From: Magicicada septendecula
Lineage: Eukaryota > Arthropoda > Insecta > Hemiptera > Cicadidae
Assembly (NCBI GenBank): GCA_034769895.1
Contig: CM068373.1
Coordinates: 203,195,964 to 203,259,963 of the forward strand
Reading direction: 5' to 3'
Length of the DNA stretch: 64,000 nucleotides
Of the stretch, positions 44,122-58,721 are shown in pieces. Within the stretch, counting starts at the first letter, position 1; each line of letters opens with the position of its first letter. Made by a program: the position numbers and the translations under genes. The notes below the pieces were generated by a model. The model saw only the letters and a list, made by a program, of their open reading frames with translations. It was not told where the DNA came from and made no database searches.

Positions 44122-47100
44122 AAGCAGCCAACAAATCGTGTTGCATGGCGTGGGTCCGTGCGATAAGATTAATGATATAAATAAAAATAAGAATACAAAT
44201 ACAATTAAAGCATACAATAACAAGCGGCAGTATCATAAATTATATGTTAGCAAGAAGAGTGATAGTAACGTATACAATGCTTCTGGCTTATACCCTGTTG
44301 ATGTTAGGAATGAATTAATATATAATAACTGTGTGGATGAATGTGTGGAAAATACTAGAGTTGAGGACAATAATGGCGTTGTTGTGATAGCGAGAATCAA
44401 TGGTTGTGTTGGTAATGTTTTGCTAGATAGTGATGCGCTAGTGTCGTTAATTAATGAAAAATTTATTAACAAACATAAGCACCAATTTAAGAAAACACCT
44501 ATCTTGTAAATAATACTATGGTTACTACGACGACCGGAGATACACAAATTATTTGTAAACAAGCACTTATATCAATAATTATACAAGGCATAGAAATTGA
44601 AGTGACAGTCCTTATAGTTAAAAATCTAGTATATGACGTTATATTAGGTACTGACACTTTAAGAAAAATACATGCCACAATCTATTTCAGTAACAAAAAA
44701 GTTACATGCACAATTCGATATAAATTATACACAGTTAAATTGGGATATGTTGACAGCGACTTGAAGCAGGCAGAGCAGTGTATATAACATACAAAAGCCA
44801 GTTTTAATTTCGTAGATAAGATAAGGAGTAGCGGGCAGTTCACCGGCAATAAACTAACAGCTGATCAAGAGAAACGGTTAAATAATATCTTAAACAAGTA
44901 CGAATTGGTTTTTAAAAACGAACACACCTTTATTAACATTATATGTACTTAGGATAAATGTAATTGGTGAAAATGAGTTTGTCCGGAAAACTTATCCAAT
45001 TCCATTACACTACCAAGGGCAATTTGAGGAAGAAATTAAGAAAATGTTAACAAATGATATTATTGAATGTGCTGATAGTAACTTCCTTAATCCTGTGGTA
45101 GTGGTTAAAAAAAATAATAACGATATACGTATTTGTTTAGATATGCGCAACCTAAACAGCATACGCAAAAGTGCTAAGTTTGTGCACCCAATGCCGAGAA
45201 CCTACTTATAAAATGTCAAGGGGTCAGGTACATTTCGAGGCGGGACCTCAAAAGCGGGTTTTCGCAGATTCCATTAGCTGAAGATTGCCGCAAATTTACG
45301 ACATTCCTTTATAACAACAAATGATACCAGTTTAGGGTAGTCACTTTCGGGTTAGTGACCAGTCTTGCTACAATTGTTAAATGTCTAGAATTGGCACTAG
45401 GACCGGAAGTAGAGGAATTCGTATGCGTGTTTGTGGATGGCATACTTGTAATATCTAAATCTTTCGAAGAGCATTTATGTCACCTCGATAGTGTCTTCCG
45501 AAAGTTAAGAGATGCCAATCTTTTGCTTAACTTGGACAAGTGTCAGTTTGGACAATCCCAAATAAAATTCTTGGGTCACATTATTTTGGCAGATGGGGTC
45601 AGTACCAATCCTGAGAAAATCCAGGCCATCACCGATTTTCCTAACCCCAAGAAAGCAAAAGATATCAGGGCGTTCCTCGGATTGACCGGGTATTTTCGTC
45701 GTTTCACACCTGAATAGAACCACTTCTGGAACTACTAAGAAAAAATACCAAATGGCGATGGGAAGAGCGGTATGAGGCAGTATTCAATGCTACCAAGAAC
45801 TTGAATAGTAAGAACCTGCATATATTCCATCTTGAAAAAGAAGGGAATTATGTACTTAATTGTGACGCGTCGGACTACGCGATAGGCGGAGTGTTATATG
45901 AGCGGAATAACCAAGGTGAACACGAGGTAATTCCCCACGTGAGTCGTTCATTAAAAGGTGGTGAGAGGAACTATTTTACGTCGGAGAAGGAAATTCTCGC
46001 GATAGTATATTGTATCAGCAAATTCAGATATTACCTTGTAGGACAACACATCGAGATTTTATCAGACAATCAGGCGTTGTCTGTCTTTCATGATCAAATG
46101 TAAACTCACAAATGCGACCATATCGCGATGGATCATGGGGATCCAAGAATATGATTTTAATATAAAATATTGAAAAACCAGTGAAAACAAAATAGCAGAT
46201 AGGCCAACTTTAAGTAGACATCCCCCGATTATTGAAGAACAATACTCCTCAACAAGGAATGAAGTACAGATCTTGACAATTAAGTATGTATTACCAGACA
46301 CATTAAAAACTAGGTTAAAAAATATAAACATCAAGCAACAGCGGGATACTAAATTAAAGAAAGTCAGCTATGATATAAGAGTACAGTACAACTCAAAGTA
46401 CAAAATAGCCAATGATGTGTTATACAAGATCATAGACGAGCAGTGGAAGATAATGGTACCTGATGAACTAGTCGAGGATTTAACTTGGGCGTGCCATGAC
46501 AGTCTGGCGCACGCGGGAGCATATAAATGCTATTTAACAATGCGAGAAGACTTTGTGTGGTTAAATATGGCTAGAAAAGTTAAATCTATTTTGCGTACCT
46601 GTCACATATGCCAAACTGCAAAATACCCGAATCAACACACGTATGTAGAAATGTGCAATATTATTACTAAAAACAAAATTGAATTATTATGTATTGATTT
46701 TTAGGTGCACTACCGCGTGCATCAAGGGGTATGAGGAATCTGGTGGTGTGCACGGATGCGTTCTCTAAACAAGTAAGTCTATATATGCAATAGGACGACC
46801 CACTACGGCGGCCGTATTAAATGTTTTTTTAAATAAATACATCCATAAATATGGTCACGTAAAAAAAAATTGTATCTGACCAGAGTAAACAGTTCACCAA
46901 TAGGAAGTGGTAATCCGAATTGGAAAAGCACAATATCCAGACTGTGTTAACAGCGATCCGAAGACCGCAGGACAACCTCGCTGAAAGGGTCAACAGAGAG
47001 TTAGGTCGACTGTTCCGTACTTATTTTAATACCAACCAAAGTAGATGGCTGGATTATCTCGAATTTTTCGAGCGGTCCATCAACGGAAATTACAATGACA

Positions 47101-47515
47101 CAACAGGATTTACACCTAACAAGTTGCTAACTGTAGAAATGCCCAAGCGTGCCTGGGATGAGAGCATCAGGAGAATTCCAACGCAAAATTTGCCTATTCC
47201 GAGCGAGGTGAAACGTAGAGAAGCCAGGAGACGCATTAAGAAATGTGCCAAAGAACGGCGTAATGATTCAATGCAGACCACAAGCTGGTAACATTTAAAA
47301 TTGGCGAGAGGGTACTCCCGATGGCTTTGAATGTCTGTCAAAGGGAGGATAACACTGCAGGCAAATTCTTTAGGTTGTACAATGGCCCATACATTTTATC
47401 CGAGCAGGTTGGTAAAAACATCTATATTGTAACCAACCCTAGTACTAACCGTATTATAAGGAAATTCCATGTATCATCCCTAAGAAATTATTATGTCAGA
47501 GATTATTGTTCCTAA
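44003..47515 (+). pseudogene. pol: pol of U4
   Basis: Protease 44003-44509 (DSD), protease C-terminal part 44518-44787, RT palm 45355-45717 (FVDG), RNase H 45801-46103, integrase 46273-46704 and 46920-47291 (first NKLLTV variant), GPY/F 47321-47515. The RT fingers (about 44908-45210) have no open frame because one extra base near 44940 shifts it; U5 has the same insertion. Confidence 0.8.
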
Positions 47516-47536
47516 TATGGTAGGGTATAGGTGGTA

Positions 47537-47928
47537 TGAATGTTTTAAGAAAATTATGTGAAATATGAGTGTAAATTTATAATTTTATATGAGATGCCAG
47601 AATAAATGATTTGAACAAACGGAGTATGCTTTCAGTTATGAAAATGAAGTCAGAAGTGTTGATACGTTTATCTGTGTTTGAGATTATAAGTCAGATTCAA
47701 CCACGTGTATTTGTTTGTATTTTATAAACCTACCAAAACTGAATACATAAAGTCTTGAAAACAAATAAAATACTGTACATGACGTTTTGTTTAATTTAAA
47801 TATATCATATAAACAATTATTTACTTATGTTATAAATAAATAATGTTTCTACACCTCCAATATAGACTTGTGCATATTTTATACACTCAAAATTATCCTA
47901 TGCGAAAATATTTATTTGTATAGTCGCA
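47537..47928 (+). repeat. LTR of U5
   Basis: 392 bp, middle type, with GGAGTATGC and ATACGTTTATC variants shared with U6. Confidence 0.6.
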
Positions 47929-48309
47929 TAGAGATATTTGGCGTTGACAACATGTGGCACGATTTTATTATAATTTATTAATATTATGTATTTTGTAATT
48001 ATGATTCATATGGACTAATTTGTGTGTGTTCTGTTTGTAAGCAGGGAGTGTATATAATTTGTTGAATATTTCTGTAAGCAGATATTTGAAGAGTATTATT
48101 AATTTAGTTTATTTGGAGGTTTGAATTATTATCTGTATATGTAGCGTATTTGGTTAAGTATTGTGAACATTTGATTACGATACTAGTCTGTGACGTTGTA
48201 CAACATATAAACTGAACATTAATACTCTAATAATAAGAGTTAATAATAGTGCCGTTTATGTTAAATAAGGACCATAATATTTGTTTGAATATATAAAATA
48301 ACTATAAAT

Positions 48310-49320
48310 GTGGCTGAATCACTTGAATTACAAAATACGTTAGCTGCAGTATTATCCAATGAAGTAAATAGAGCTAATAAAGAGGAAGCAATAATACAAA
48401 ATAGGTCACTACTTGATGAGAATAAGGAAATTTTTACCACGGTGCATGAACAAGCTAAACAAAATAAACAACTTATAGAATCGACAGAAAAGCGTATCGG
48501 AGAGAAAGTCGAGTTAATTCGTAGTAACATTGAGTTAGCACTACAAGCTAATAATTCACGTCTTATTGACTGTGAAGATAAGATCAATGTCATGGAAGAA
48601 ATAATGGTAAATCATACATCGACGGCGAATGAATTGGTAGCAGAGCAGCAACAGCGGATACAGGAGTTAAACAACAGCTGACCCGACTCCACATTACCAC
48701 GATACCTGCGAACCTGACCACATATATTTATAAAACTTGTGACGAACCCAATTCGCAATTAAAATTCTATGGTAGAGAGACTGAAAATCCCCTCCACTTT
48801 CTCAAAAACTGCGAGAGAGCTATGGATGCAATAAATGACAACCTAAGCGTAATGGACAAACTAACCTGGGTGGTGAGAAGGTACCGTGGCCGAAAGGTTC
48901 GACCTGGTGCGGCATTTTTGGGCTAGGTACTAGAACAGCGAGATACAAAGAAAGATCCGTGTACAGCTGAAATTTCGAAAATATTCAAATATGAAAGGTT
49001 CAAAAGAAAACTATTTAATCCAGCTGATATCTCGAGTCAAGTATCTGGAACCGGAAGTGACAGAAGCAGAAATGGTAAGTAAGTTATCTCACCATTTTGG
49101 ATGCGGAATTCAAATCGCGGTTATTACATAAGGGGTTAAATCCTTATAAGAACTACTCTTGTTATTGACTAAATGGGATAATGTAGATAACCCAAGTAAT
49201 AATAATGATCAATTACGTAAACAATTTCAGCCACAACAACAACAGTTTAAAAATAAACCAAGTTTTCAAAGATTCAATCAAAGCAGAGTATCGGCAATTA
49301 CCGAGAACAATGCAAATTAA
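48310..49320 (+). pseudogene. gag: gag of U5
   Basis: Coiled-coil frame 48310-48681 with a private Ala-to-Asp (CEDKIN). From about 48646 onward it switches to the U1 variant set, including three CAA repeats. Confidence 0.7.
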
Positions 49321-52300
49321 AAGCAGCCAACAAATCGTGTTGCATGGCGTGGGTCCGTGCGATAAGATTAATGATATAAATAAAAATAAGAATACAAATA
49401 CAATTAAAGCATACAATAACAAGCGGCAGTATCATAAATCATATGTTAGCAAGAAGAGTGATAGTAACGTATTCAATGCTTCTGGCTTATACCCTGTTGA
49501 TGTTAGGGATGAATTAATATATAATAACTGTGTGGATGAATGTGTGGAAAATACTAGAGTTGAAGACAATAATGGCATTGTTGTGATAGCGAGAATCAAT
49601 GTTTGTGTTGGTAATGTTTTGCTAGATAGTGATGCGCTAGTGTCGTTAATTAATGAAAAATTTATTAACAAACATAAGCACCAATTTAAGAAAACACCTA
49701 TCTTGTAAATAATACTATGGTTACTACGGCGACCGGAGATACACAAATTATTTGTAAACAAGCACTTTTATCAATAATTACACAAGGCATAGAAATTGAA
49801 GTGACAGTCCTTATAGTTAAAAATCTAGTATATGACGTTATATTAGGTACTGACACTTTAAGAAAAATACATGCCACAATCTATTTCAGTAACAAAAAAG
49901 TTACATGCACAATTCGATATAAATTATACACAGTTAAATTGGGATATGTTGACAGCGACTTGAAGCAGGCAGAGCAGTGTATATAACATACAAAAGCCAG
50001 TTTTAATTTCGTAGATAAGATAAGGAGTAGCGGGCAGTTCACCGGCAATAAACTAACAGCTGATCAAGAGAAACGGTTAAATAATATCTTAAACAAGTAC
50101 GAATTGGTTTTTAAAAACGAACACACCTTTATTAACATTATATGTACTTAGGATAAATGTAATTGGTGAAAATAAGTTTGTCCGGAAAACTTATCCAATT
50201 CCATTACACTACCAAGGGCAATTTGATGAAGAAATTAAGAAAATGTTAACAAATGATATTATTGAATGTGCTGATAGTAACTTCCTTAATCCTGTGGTAG
50301 TGGTTAAAAAAAATAATAACGATATACGTATTTGTTTAGATATGCGCAACCTAAACAGCATACGCAAAAGTGCTAAGATTGTGCACCCAATGCCGAGAAC
50401 CTACTTATAAAATGTCAAGGGGTCAGGTACATTTCGAGGCGGGACCTCAAAAGCGGGTTTTCGCAGATTCCATTAGCTGAAGATTGCCGCAAATTTACGA
50501 CATTCCTTTATAACAACAAATGATACCAGTTTAGGGTAGTCACTTTCGGGTTAGTGACCAGTCTTGCTACAATTGTTAAATGTCTAGAATTGGCACTAGG
50601 ACCGGAAGTAGAGGAATTCGTATGCGTGTTTGTGGATGGCATACTTGTAATATCTAAATCTTTCGAAGAGCATTTAAGTCACCTCGATAGTGTCTTCCGA
50701 AAGTTAAGAGATGCCAATCTTTTGCTTAACTTGGACAAGTGTCAGTTTGGACAATCCCAAATAAAATTCTTGGGTCACATTATTTTGGCAGATGGGGTCA
50801 GTACCAATCCTGAGAAAATCCAGGCCATCACCGATTTTCCTAACCCCAAGAAAGCAAAAGATATCAGGGCGTTCCTCGGATTGACCGGGTATTTTCGTCG
50901 TTTCACACCTGAATAGAACCACTTCTGGAACTACTAAGAAAAAATACCAAATGGCGATGGGAAGAGCGGTATGAGGCAGTATTCAATGCTACCAAGAACT
51001 TGAATAGTAAGAACCTGCATATATTCCATCTTGAAAAAGAAGGGAATTATGTACTTAATTGTGACGCGTCGGACTACGCGATAGGCGGAGTGTTATATGA
51101 GCGGAATAACCAAGGTGAACACGAGGTAATTCCCCACGTGAGTCGTTCATTAAAAGGTGGTGAGAGGAACTATTTTACGTCGGAGAAGGAAATTCTCGCG
51201 ATAGTATATTGTATCAGCAAATTCAGATATTACCTTGTAGGACAACACATCGAGATTTTATCAGACAATCAGGCGTTGTCTGTCTTTCATGATCAAATGT
51301 AAACTCACAAATGCGACCATATCGCGATGGATCATGGGGATCCAAGAATATGATTTTAGTATAAAATATTGAAAAACCAGTGAAAACAAAATAGCAGATA
51401 GGCCAACTTTAAGTAGACATCCCCCGATTATTGAAGAACAATACTCCTCAACAAGGAATGAAGTACAGATCTTGACAATTAAGTATGTATTACCAGACAC
51501 ATTAAAAACTAGGTTAAAAAATATAAACATCAAGCAACAGCGGGATACTAAATTAAAGAAAGTCAGCTATGATATAAGAGTACAGTACAACTCAAAGTAC
51601 AAAATAGCCAATGATGTGTTATACAAGATCATAGACGAGCAGTGGAAGATAATGGTACCTGATGAACTAGTCGAGGATTTAACTTGGGCGTGCCATGACA
51701 GTCTGGCGCACGCGGGAGCATATAAATGCTATTTAACAATGCGAGAAGACTTTGTGTGGTTAAATATGGCTAGAAAAGTTAAATCTATTTTGCGTACCTG
51801 TCACATATGCCAAACTGCAAAATACCCGAATCAACACACGTATGTAGAAATGTGCAATATTATTACTAAAAACAAAATTGAATTATTATGTATTGATTTT
51901 TAGGTGCACTACCGCGTGCATCAAGGGGTATGAGGAATCTGGTGGTGTGCACGGATGCGTTCTCTAAACAAGTAAGTCTATATATGCAATAGGACGACCC
52001 ACTACGGCGGCCGTATTAAATGTTTTTTTAAATAAATACATCCATAAATATGGTCACGTAAAAAAAAATTGTATCTGACCAGAGTAAACAGTTCACCAAT
52101 AGGAAGTGGTAATCCGAATTGGAAAAGCACAATATCCAGACTGTGTTAACAGCGATCCGAAGACCGCAGGACAACCTCGCTGAAAGGGTCAACAGAGAGT
52201 TAGGTCGACTGTTCCGTACTTATTTTAATACCAACCAAAGTAGATGGCTGGATTATCTCGAATTTTTCGAGCGGTCCATCAACGGAAATTACAATGACAC

Positions 52301-52714
52301 AACAGGATTTACACCTAACAAGTTGCTAACTGTAGAAATGCCCAAGCGTGCCTGGGATGAGAGCATCAGGAGAATTCCAACGCAAAATTTGCCTATTCCG
52401 AGCGAGGTGAAACGTAGAGAAGCCAGGAGACGCATTAAGAAATGTGCCAAAGAACGGCGTAATGATTCAATGCAGACCACAAGCTGGTAACATTTAAAAT
52501 TGGCGAGAGGGTACTCCCGATGGCTTTGAATGTCTGTCAAAGGGAGGATAACACTGCAGGCAAATTCTTTAGGTTGTACAATGGCCCATACATTTTATCC
52601 GAGCAGGTTGGTAAAAACATCTATATTGTAACCAACCCTAGTACTAACCGTATTATAAGGAAATTCCATGTATCATCCCTAAGAAATTATTATGTCAGAG
52701 ATTATTGTTCCTAA
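49205..52714 (+). pseudogene. pol: pol of U5
   Basis: Protease 49205-49708 (DSD; U1-type sequence), protease C-terminal part 49717-49986 (U1-like start, U3/U4-like end), RT fingers frameshifted near 50139 as in U4, RT palm 50554-50916 (FVDG), RNase H 51000-51302, integrase 51472-51903 and 52119-52490, GPY/F 52520-52714. Confidence 0.8.
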
Positions 52715-52735
52715 TATGGTAGGGTATAGGTGGTA

Positions 52736-53127
52736 TGAATGTTTTAAGAAAATTATGTGAAATATGAGTGTAAATTTATAATTTTATATGAGATGCCAGA
52801 ATAAATGATTTGAACAAACGGAGTATGCTTTCAGTTATGAAAATGAAGTCAGAAGTGTTGATACGTTTATCTGTGTTTGAGATTATAAGTCAGATTCAAC
52901 CACGTGTATTTGTTTGTATTTTATAAACCTACCAAAACTGAATACATAAAGTCTTGAAAACAAATAAAATACTGTACATGACGTTTTGTTTAATTTAAAT
53001 ATATCATATAAACAATTATTTACTTATGTTATAAATAAATAATGTTTCTACACCTCCAATATAGACTTGTGCATATTTTATACACTCAAAATTATCCTAT
53101 GCGAAAATATTTATTTGTATAGTCGCA
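52736..53127 (+). repeat. LTR of U6
   Basis: 392 bp, middle type; nearly the same as the U5 LTR. Confidence 0.6.
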
Positions 53128-53508
53128 TAGAGATATTTGGCGTTGACAACATGTGGCACGATTTTATTATAATTTATTAATATTATATATTTTGTAATTA
53201 TGATTCATATGGACTAATTTGTGTGTGTTCTGTTTGTAAGCAGGGAGTGTATATAATTTGTTGAATATTTCTGTAAGCAGATATTTGAACAGTATTATTA
53301 ATTTAGTTTATTTGGAGGTTTGAATTATTATCTGTATATGTAGCGTATTTGGTTAAGTATTGTGAACATTTGATTACGATACTAGTCTGTGACGTTGTAC
53401 AACATATAAACTGAACATTAATACTATAATAATAAGAGTTAATAATAGTGCCGTTTATGTTAAATAAGGACCATAATATTTGTTTGAATATATAAAATAA
53501 CTATAAAT

Positions 53509-54522
53509 GTGGCTGAATCACTTGAATTACAAAATACGTTAGCTGCAGTATTATCCAATGAAGTAAATAGAGCTAATAAAGAGGAAGCAATAATACAAAA
53601 TAGGTCACTACTTGATGAGAATAAGGAAATTTTTACCACGGTGCATGAACAAGCTAAACAAAATAAACAACTTATAGAATCGACAGAAAAGCGTATCGGA
53701 GAGAAAGTCGAGTTAATTCGTAGTAACATTGAGTTAGCACTACAAGCTAATAATTCACGTCTTATTGACTGTGAAGCTAAGATCAATGTCATGGAAGAAA
53801 TAATGGTAAATCATACATCGACGGCGAATGAATTGGTAGCAGAGCAGGAACAGCGGATACAGGAGTTAAACAACAGCTGACCCGACTCCACATTACCACG
53901 ATACCTGCGAACCTGACCACATATATTTATAAAACTTGTGACGAACCCAATTCGCAATTAAAATTCTATGGTAGAGAGACTGAAAATCCCCTCCACTTTC
54001 TCAAAAACTGCGAGAGAGCTATGGATGCAATAAATGACAACCTAGGCGTAATGGACAAACTAACCTGGGTGGTGAGAAGGTACCGTGGCCGAATGGTTCG
54101 ACCTGGTGCGGCATTTTTGGGCTAGGTACTAGAACAGCGAGATACAAAGAAAGATCCGTGTACAGCTGAAATTTGGAAAATATTCAAATATGAAAGGTTC
54201 AAAAGAAAACTATTTAATCCAGCTGATATCTCGAGCCAAGTATCTGGAACCGGAAGTGACAGAAGCAGAAATGGTAAGTAAGTTAGCTCACCATTTTGGA
54301 TGCGGAATTCAAATCGCGGTTATTACATAAGGGGTTAAATCCTTATAAGAACTACTCTTGTTATTGACTAAATGGGATAATGTAGATAACCCAAGTAATA
54401 ATAATGATCAATCACGTAAACAATTTCAGCCACAACAACAACAACAGTTTAAAAATAAACCAAGATTTCAAAGATTCAATCAAAGCAGAGTATCGGCAAT
54501 TACTGAGAACAATGCAAATTAA
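53509..54522 (+). pseudogene. gag: gag of U6
   Basis: Coiled-coil frame 53509-53880, common damage downstream, four CAA repeats. Confidence 0.7.
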
Positions 54523-57500
54523 AAGCAGCCAACAAATCGTGTTGCATGGCGTGGGTCCGTGCGATAAGATTAATGATATAAATAAAAATAAGAATACAAA
54601 TACAATTAAAGCATACAATAACAAGCGGCAGTATCATAAATCATATGTTAGCAAGAAGGGTGATAGTAACGTATACAATGCTTCTGGCTTATACCCTGTT
54701 TATGTTAGGAATGAATTAATATATAATAACTGTGTGGATGAATGTGTGGATGAATGTGTGGAAAATACTAGAGTTGAGGACAATAATGGCATTGTTGTGA
54801 TAGCGAGAATCAATGGTTGTGTTGGTAATGTTTTGCTAGATAGTGATGCGCTAGTGTTGTTAATTAATGAAAAATTTATTAACAAACATAAGCACCAATT
54901 TAAGAAAACACCTATCTTGTAAATAATACTATGGTTACTACGGCGACCGGAGATACACAAATTATTTGTAAACAAGCACTTATATCAATAATTACACAAG
55001 GCATAGAAATTGAAGTGACAGTCCTTATAGTTAAAAATCTTGTATATGACGTTATATTAGGTACTGACACTTTAAGAAAAATACATGCCACAATCGATTT
55101 CAGTAACAAAAAAGTTACATGCACAATTCGATATAAATTATACACAGTTAAATTGGGATATGTTGACAGCGACTTGAAGCAGGCAGAGCAGTGTACTAAC
55201 ATACAAACCCAGTTTTAATCTCGTAGATAAGATAAGGAGTAGCGGGCAGTTCACCGGCAATAAACTAACAGCTGATCAAGAGAAACGGTTAAATAATATC
55301 TTAAACAAGTACGAATTGGTTTTTAAAAACGAACACACCGTTATTAACATATATGAGCTTAGGATAAATGTAATTGGTGAAAATAAGTTTGTCCGGAAAA
55401 CTTATCCAATTCCATTACACTACCAAGGGCAAGTTGATGAAGAAATTAAGAAAATGTTAACAAATGATATTCTTGAATGTGCTGATAGTAACTTCCTTAA
55501 TCCTATGGTAGTGGTTAAAAAAAATAATAACGATATACGTCTTTGTTTAGATATGCGCAACCTAAACAGCATACGCAAAAATGCTAAGACTGTGCACCCA
55601 ATGCCGAGAACCTATTTATAAAACGTCAAGGGGTCAGGTACATGTCGAGGCGGGACCTCAAAAGCGGGTATTCGCAGATTCCATTAGCTGAAGATTGCCG
55701 CAAATTTACGAAATTCCTTTATAAGAACAAATGATACCAGTTTAAGGTAGTTACTTTCGGGTTAGTGACCAGCCTTGCTGCAATGGTTAAATGTCTAGAA
55801 TTGGCTCTAGGAGCGGAAGTAGAAGAATTCGTAAGCGTGTTTGTGGATGGCATACTTGTAATATCTAAGTCTTACGAAGAGCATTTAAATCACCCCGATA
55901 GTGTCTTCCGAAAGTTAAGAGATGCCAATCTTTTGCTTAACTTGGACAATTGTGAGTTTGGACAATCCCAAATAAAATTCTTTAGTCATATTATTTTGGT
56001 AGATGAGGTCAATACCAATCCTGAGAAAATCCAGGCCATCACCGATTTGCTTAACCCCAAGAAAGCAATAGATATTAGGGCTTTCCTCGGCTTGACCGGG
56101 TATTTTCGTCGTTTCACACCTGAATAGAACCACTTCTGGAACTACTAAGAAAAAATACCAAATGGCGATGGGAAGAGCGGAATGAGGCAGTATTCAATGC
56201 TACCAAGAACTTGAATAGTAAGAACCTGCATATATTCCATCTTGAAAAAGATGGGAATTATGTACTTAATTGTGACGCGTCGGACTACGCGATAGGCGGA
56301 GTGTTATATGAGCGGAATAACCAAGGTGAACACGAGGTAATTCCCCACGTAAGTCGTTCATTAAAAGGTGGTGAGAGGAACTATTTTACGTCGGAGAAGG
56401 AAATTCTCGCGATAGCATATTGTATCAGCAAATTCAGATATTACCTTGTAGGACAACACATCGAGATTTTATCAGACAATCAGGCGTTGTCTGTCTTTCA
56501 TGATCAAATGTAAACTCACAAATGCGACCATATCGCGATGGATCATGGGGATCCAAGAATATGATTTTAGTATAAAATATTGAAAAGCCAGTGAAAACAA
56601 AATAGCAGATAGGCCAACTTTAAGTAGACATCCCCCGATTATTGAAGAACAATACTCCTCAACAAGGAATGAAGTACAGATCTTGACAATTAAGTATGTA
56701 TTACCAGACACATTAAAAACTAGGTTAAAAAATATAAACATCAAGCAACAGCGGGATACTAAATTAAAGAAAGTCAGCTATGATATAAGAGTACAGTACA
56801 ACTCAAAGTACAAAATAGCCAATGATGTGTTATACAAGATCATAGACGAGCAGTGGAAGATAATGGTACCTGATGAACTAGTCGAGGATTTAACTTGGGC
56901 GTGCCATGACAGTCTGGCGCACGCGGGAGCATATAAATGCTATTTAACAATGCGAGAAGACTTTGTGTGGTTAAATATGGCTAGAAAAGTTAAATCTATT
57001 TTGCGTACCTGTCACATATGCCAAACTGCAAAATACCCGAATCAACACACGTATGTAGAAATGTGCAATATTATTACTAAAAACAAAATTGAATTATTAT
57101 GTATTGATTTTTAGGTGTACTACCGCGTGCATCAAGGGGTATGAGGAATCTGGTGGTGTGCACGGATGCGTTCTCTAAACAAGTAAGTCTATATATGCAA
57201 TAGGACGACCCACTACGGCGGCCGTATTAAATGTTTTTTTAAATAAATACATCCATAAATATGGTCACGTAAAAAAAAAATTGTATCTGACCAGAGTAAA
57301 CAGTTCACCAATAGGAAGTGGTAATCCGAATTGGAAAAGCACAATATCCAGACTGTGTTAACAGCGATCCGAAGACCGCAGGACAACCTCGCTGAAAGGG
57401 TCAACAGAGAGTTAGGTCGACTGTTCCGTACTTATTTTAATACCAACCAAAGTAGATGGCTGGATTATCTCGAATTTTTCGAGCGGTCCATCAACGGAAA

Positions 57501-57926
57501 TTACAATGACACAACAGGATTTACACCTAACAAGTTGCAAACTGTAGAAATGCCCAAGCGTGCCTGGGATGAGAGCATCAGGAGAATTCCAACGCAAAAT
57601 TTGCCTATTCCGAGCGAGGTGAAACGTAGAGAAGCCAGGAGACGGATTAAGAAATGTGCCAAAGAACGGCGTAATGATTCAATGCAGACCACAAGCTGGT
57701 AACATTTAAAATTGGCGAGAGGGTACTCCCGATGGCTTTGAATGTCTGTCAAAGGGAGGATAACACTGCAGGCAAATTCTTTAGGTTGTACAATGGACCA
57801 TACATTTTATCCGAGCAGGTTGGTAAAAACACCTATATTGTTACCAACCCTAGTACTAACCGTATTATAAGGAAATTCCATGTATCATCCCTAAGAAATT
57901 ATTATGTCAGAGATTATTGTTCCTAA
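54404..57926 (+). pseudogene. pol: pol of U6
   Basis: Protease 54404-54922 (DSD) has a 12-base tandem duplication near 54735-54760 (DECVDECV). Protease C-terminal part 54931-55218, RT fingers 55316-55621, RT palm 55765-56127 of a second sequence type (AAM, GAEVEEFVS, SYEEHLNHPD; still FVDG), RNase H 56211-56513, integrase 56683-57114 and 57331-57702, GPY/F 57732-57926. Confidence 0.8.
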
Positions 57927-57947
57927 TATGGTAGGGTATAGGTGGTA

Positions 57948-58339
57948 TGAATGTTTTAAGAAAATTATGTGAAATATGAGTGTAAATTTATAATTTTATA
58001 TGAGATGTCAGAATAAATGATTTGAACAAACGGAGTATACTTTCAGTTATGAAAATGAAGTCAGAAGTGTTGATACGCTTATCTGTGTTTGAGATTATAA
58101 GTCAGATTCAACCACGTGTATTTGTTTGTATTTTATAAACCTACCAAAACTGAATACATAAAGTCTTGAAAACAAATAAAATACTGTACATGACGTTTTG
58201 TTTAATTTAAATATATCATATAAACAATTATTTACTTATGTTATAAATAAATAATGTTTCTACACCTCCAATATAGACTTGTGCATATTTTATACACTCA
58301 AAATTATCCTATGCGAAAATATTTATTTGTATAGTCGCA
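57948..58339 (+). repeat. LTR of U7
   Basis: 392 bp, middle type. Confidence 0.6.
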
Positions 58340-58721
58340 TAGAGATATTTGGCGTTGACAACATGTGGCACGATTTTATTATAATTTATTAATATTATAT
58401 ATTTTGTAATTATGATTCATATGGACTAATTTGTGTGTGTTCTGTTTGTAAGCAGGGAGTGTATATAATTTGTTGAATATTCTCTGTAAGCAGATATTTG
58501 AACAGTATTATTAATTTAGTTTATTTGGAGGTTTGAATTATTATCTGTATATGTAGCGTATTTGGTTAAGTATTGTGAACATTTGATTACGATACTAGTC
58601 TGTGACGTTGTACAACATATAAACTGAACATTAATACTATAATAATAAGAGTTAATAATAGTGCCGTTTATGTTAAATAAGGACCATAATATTTGTTTGA
58701 ATATATAAAATAACTATAAAT

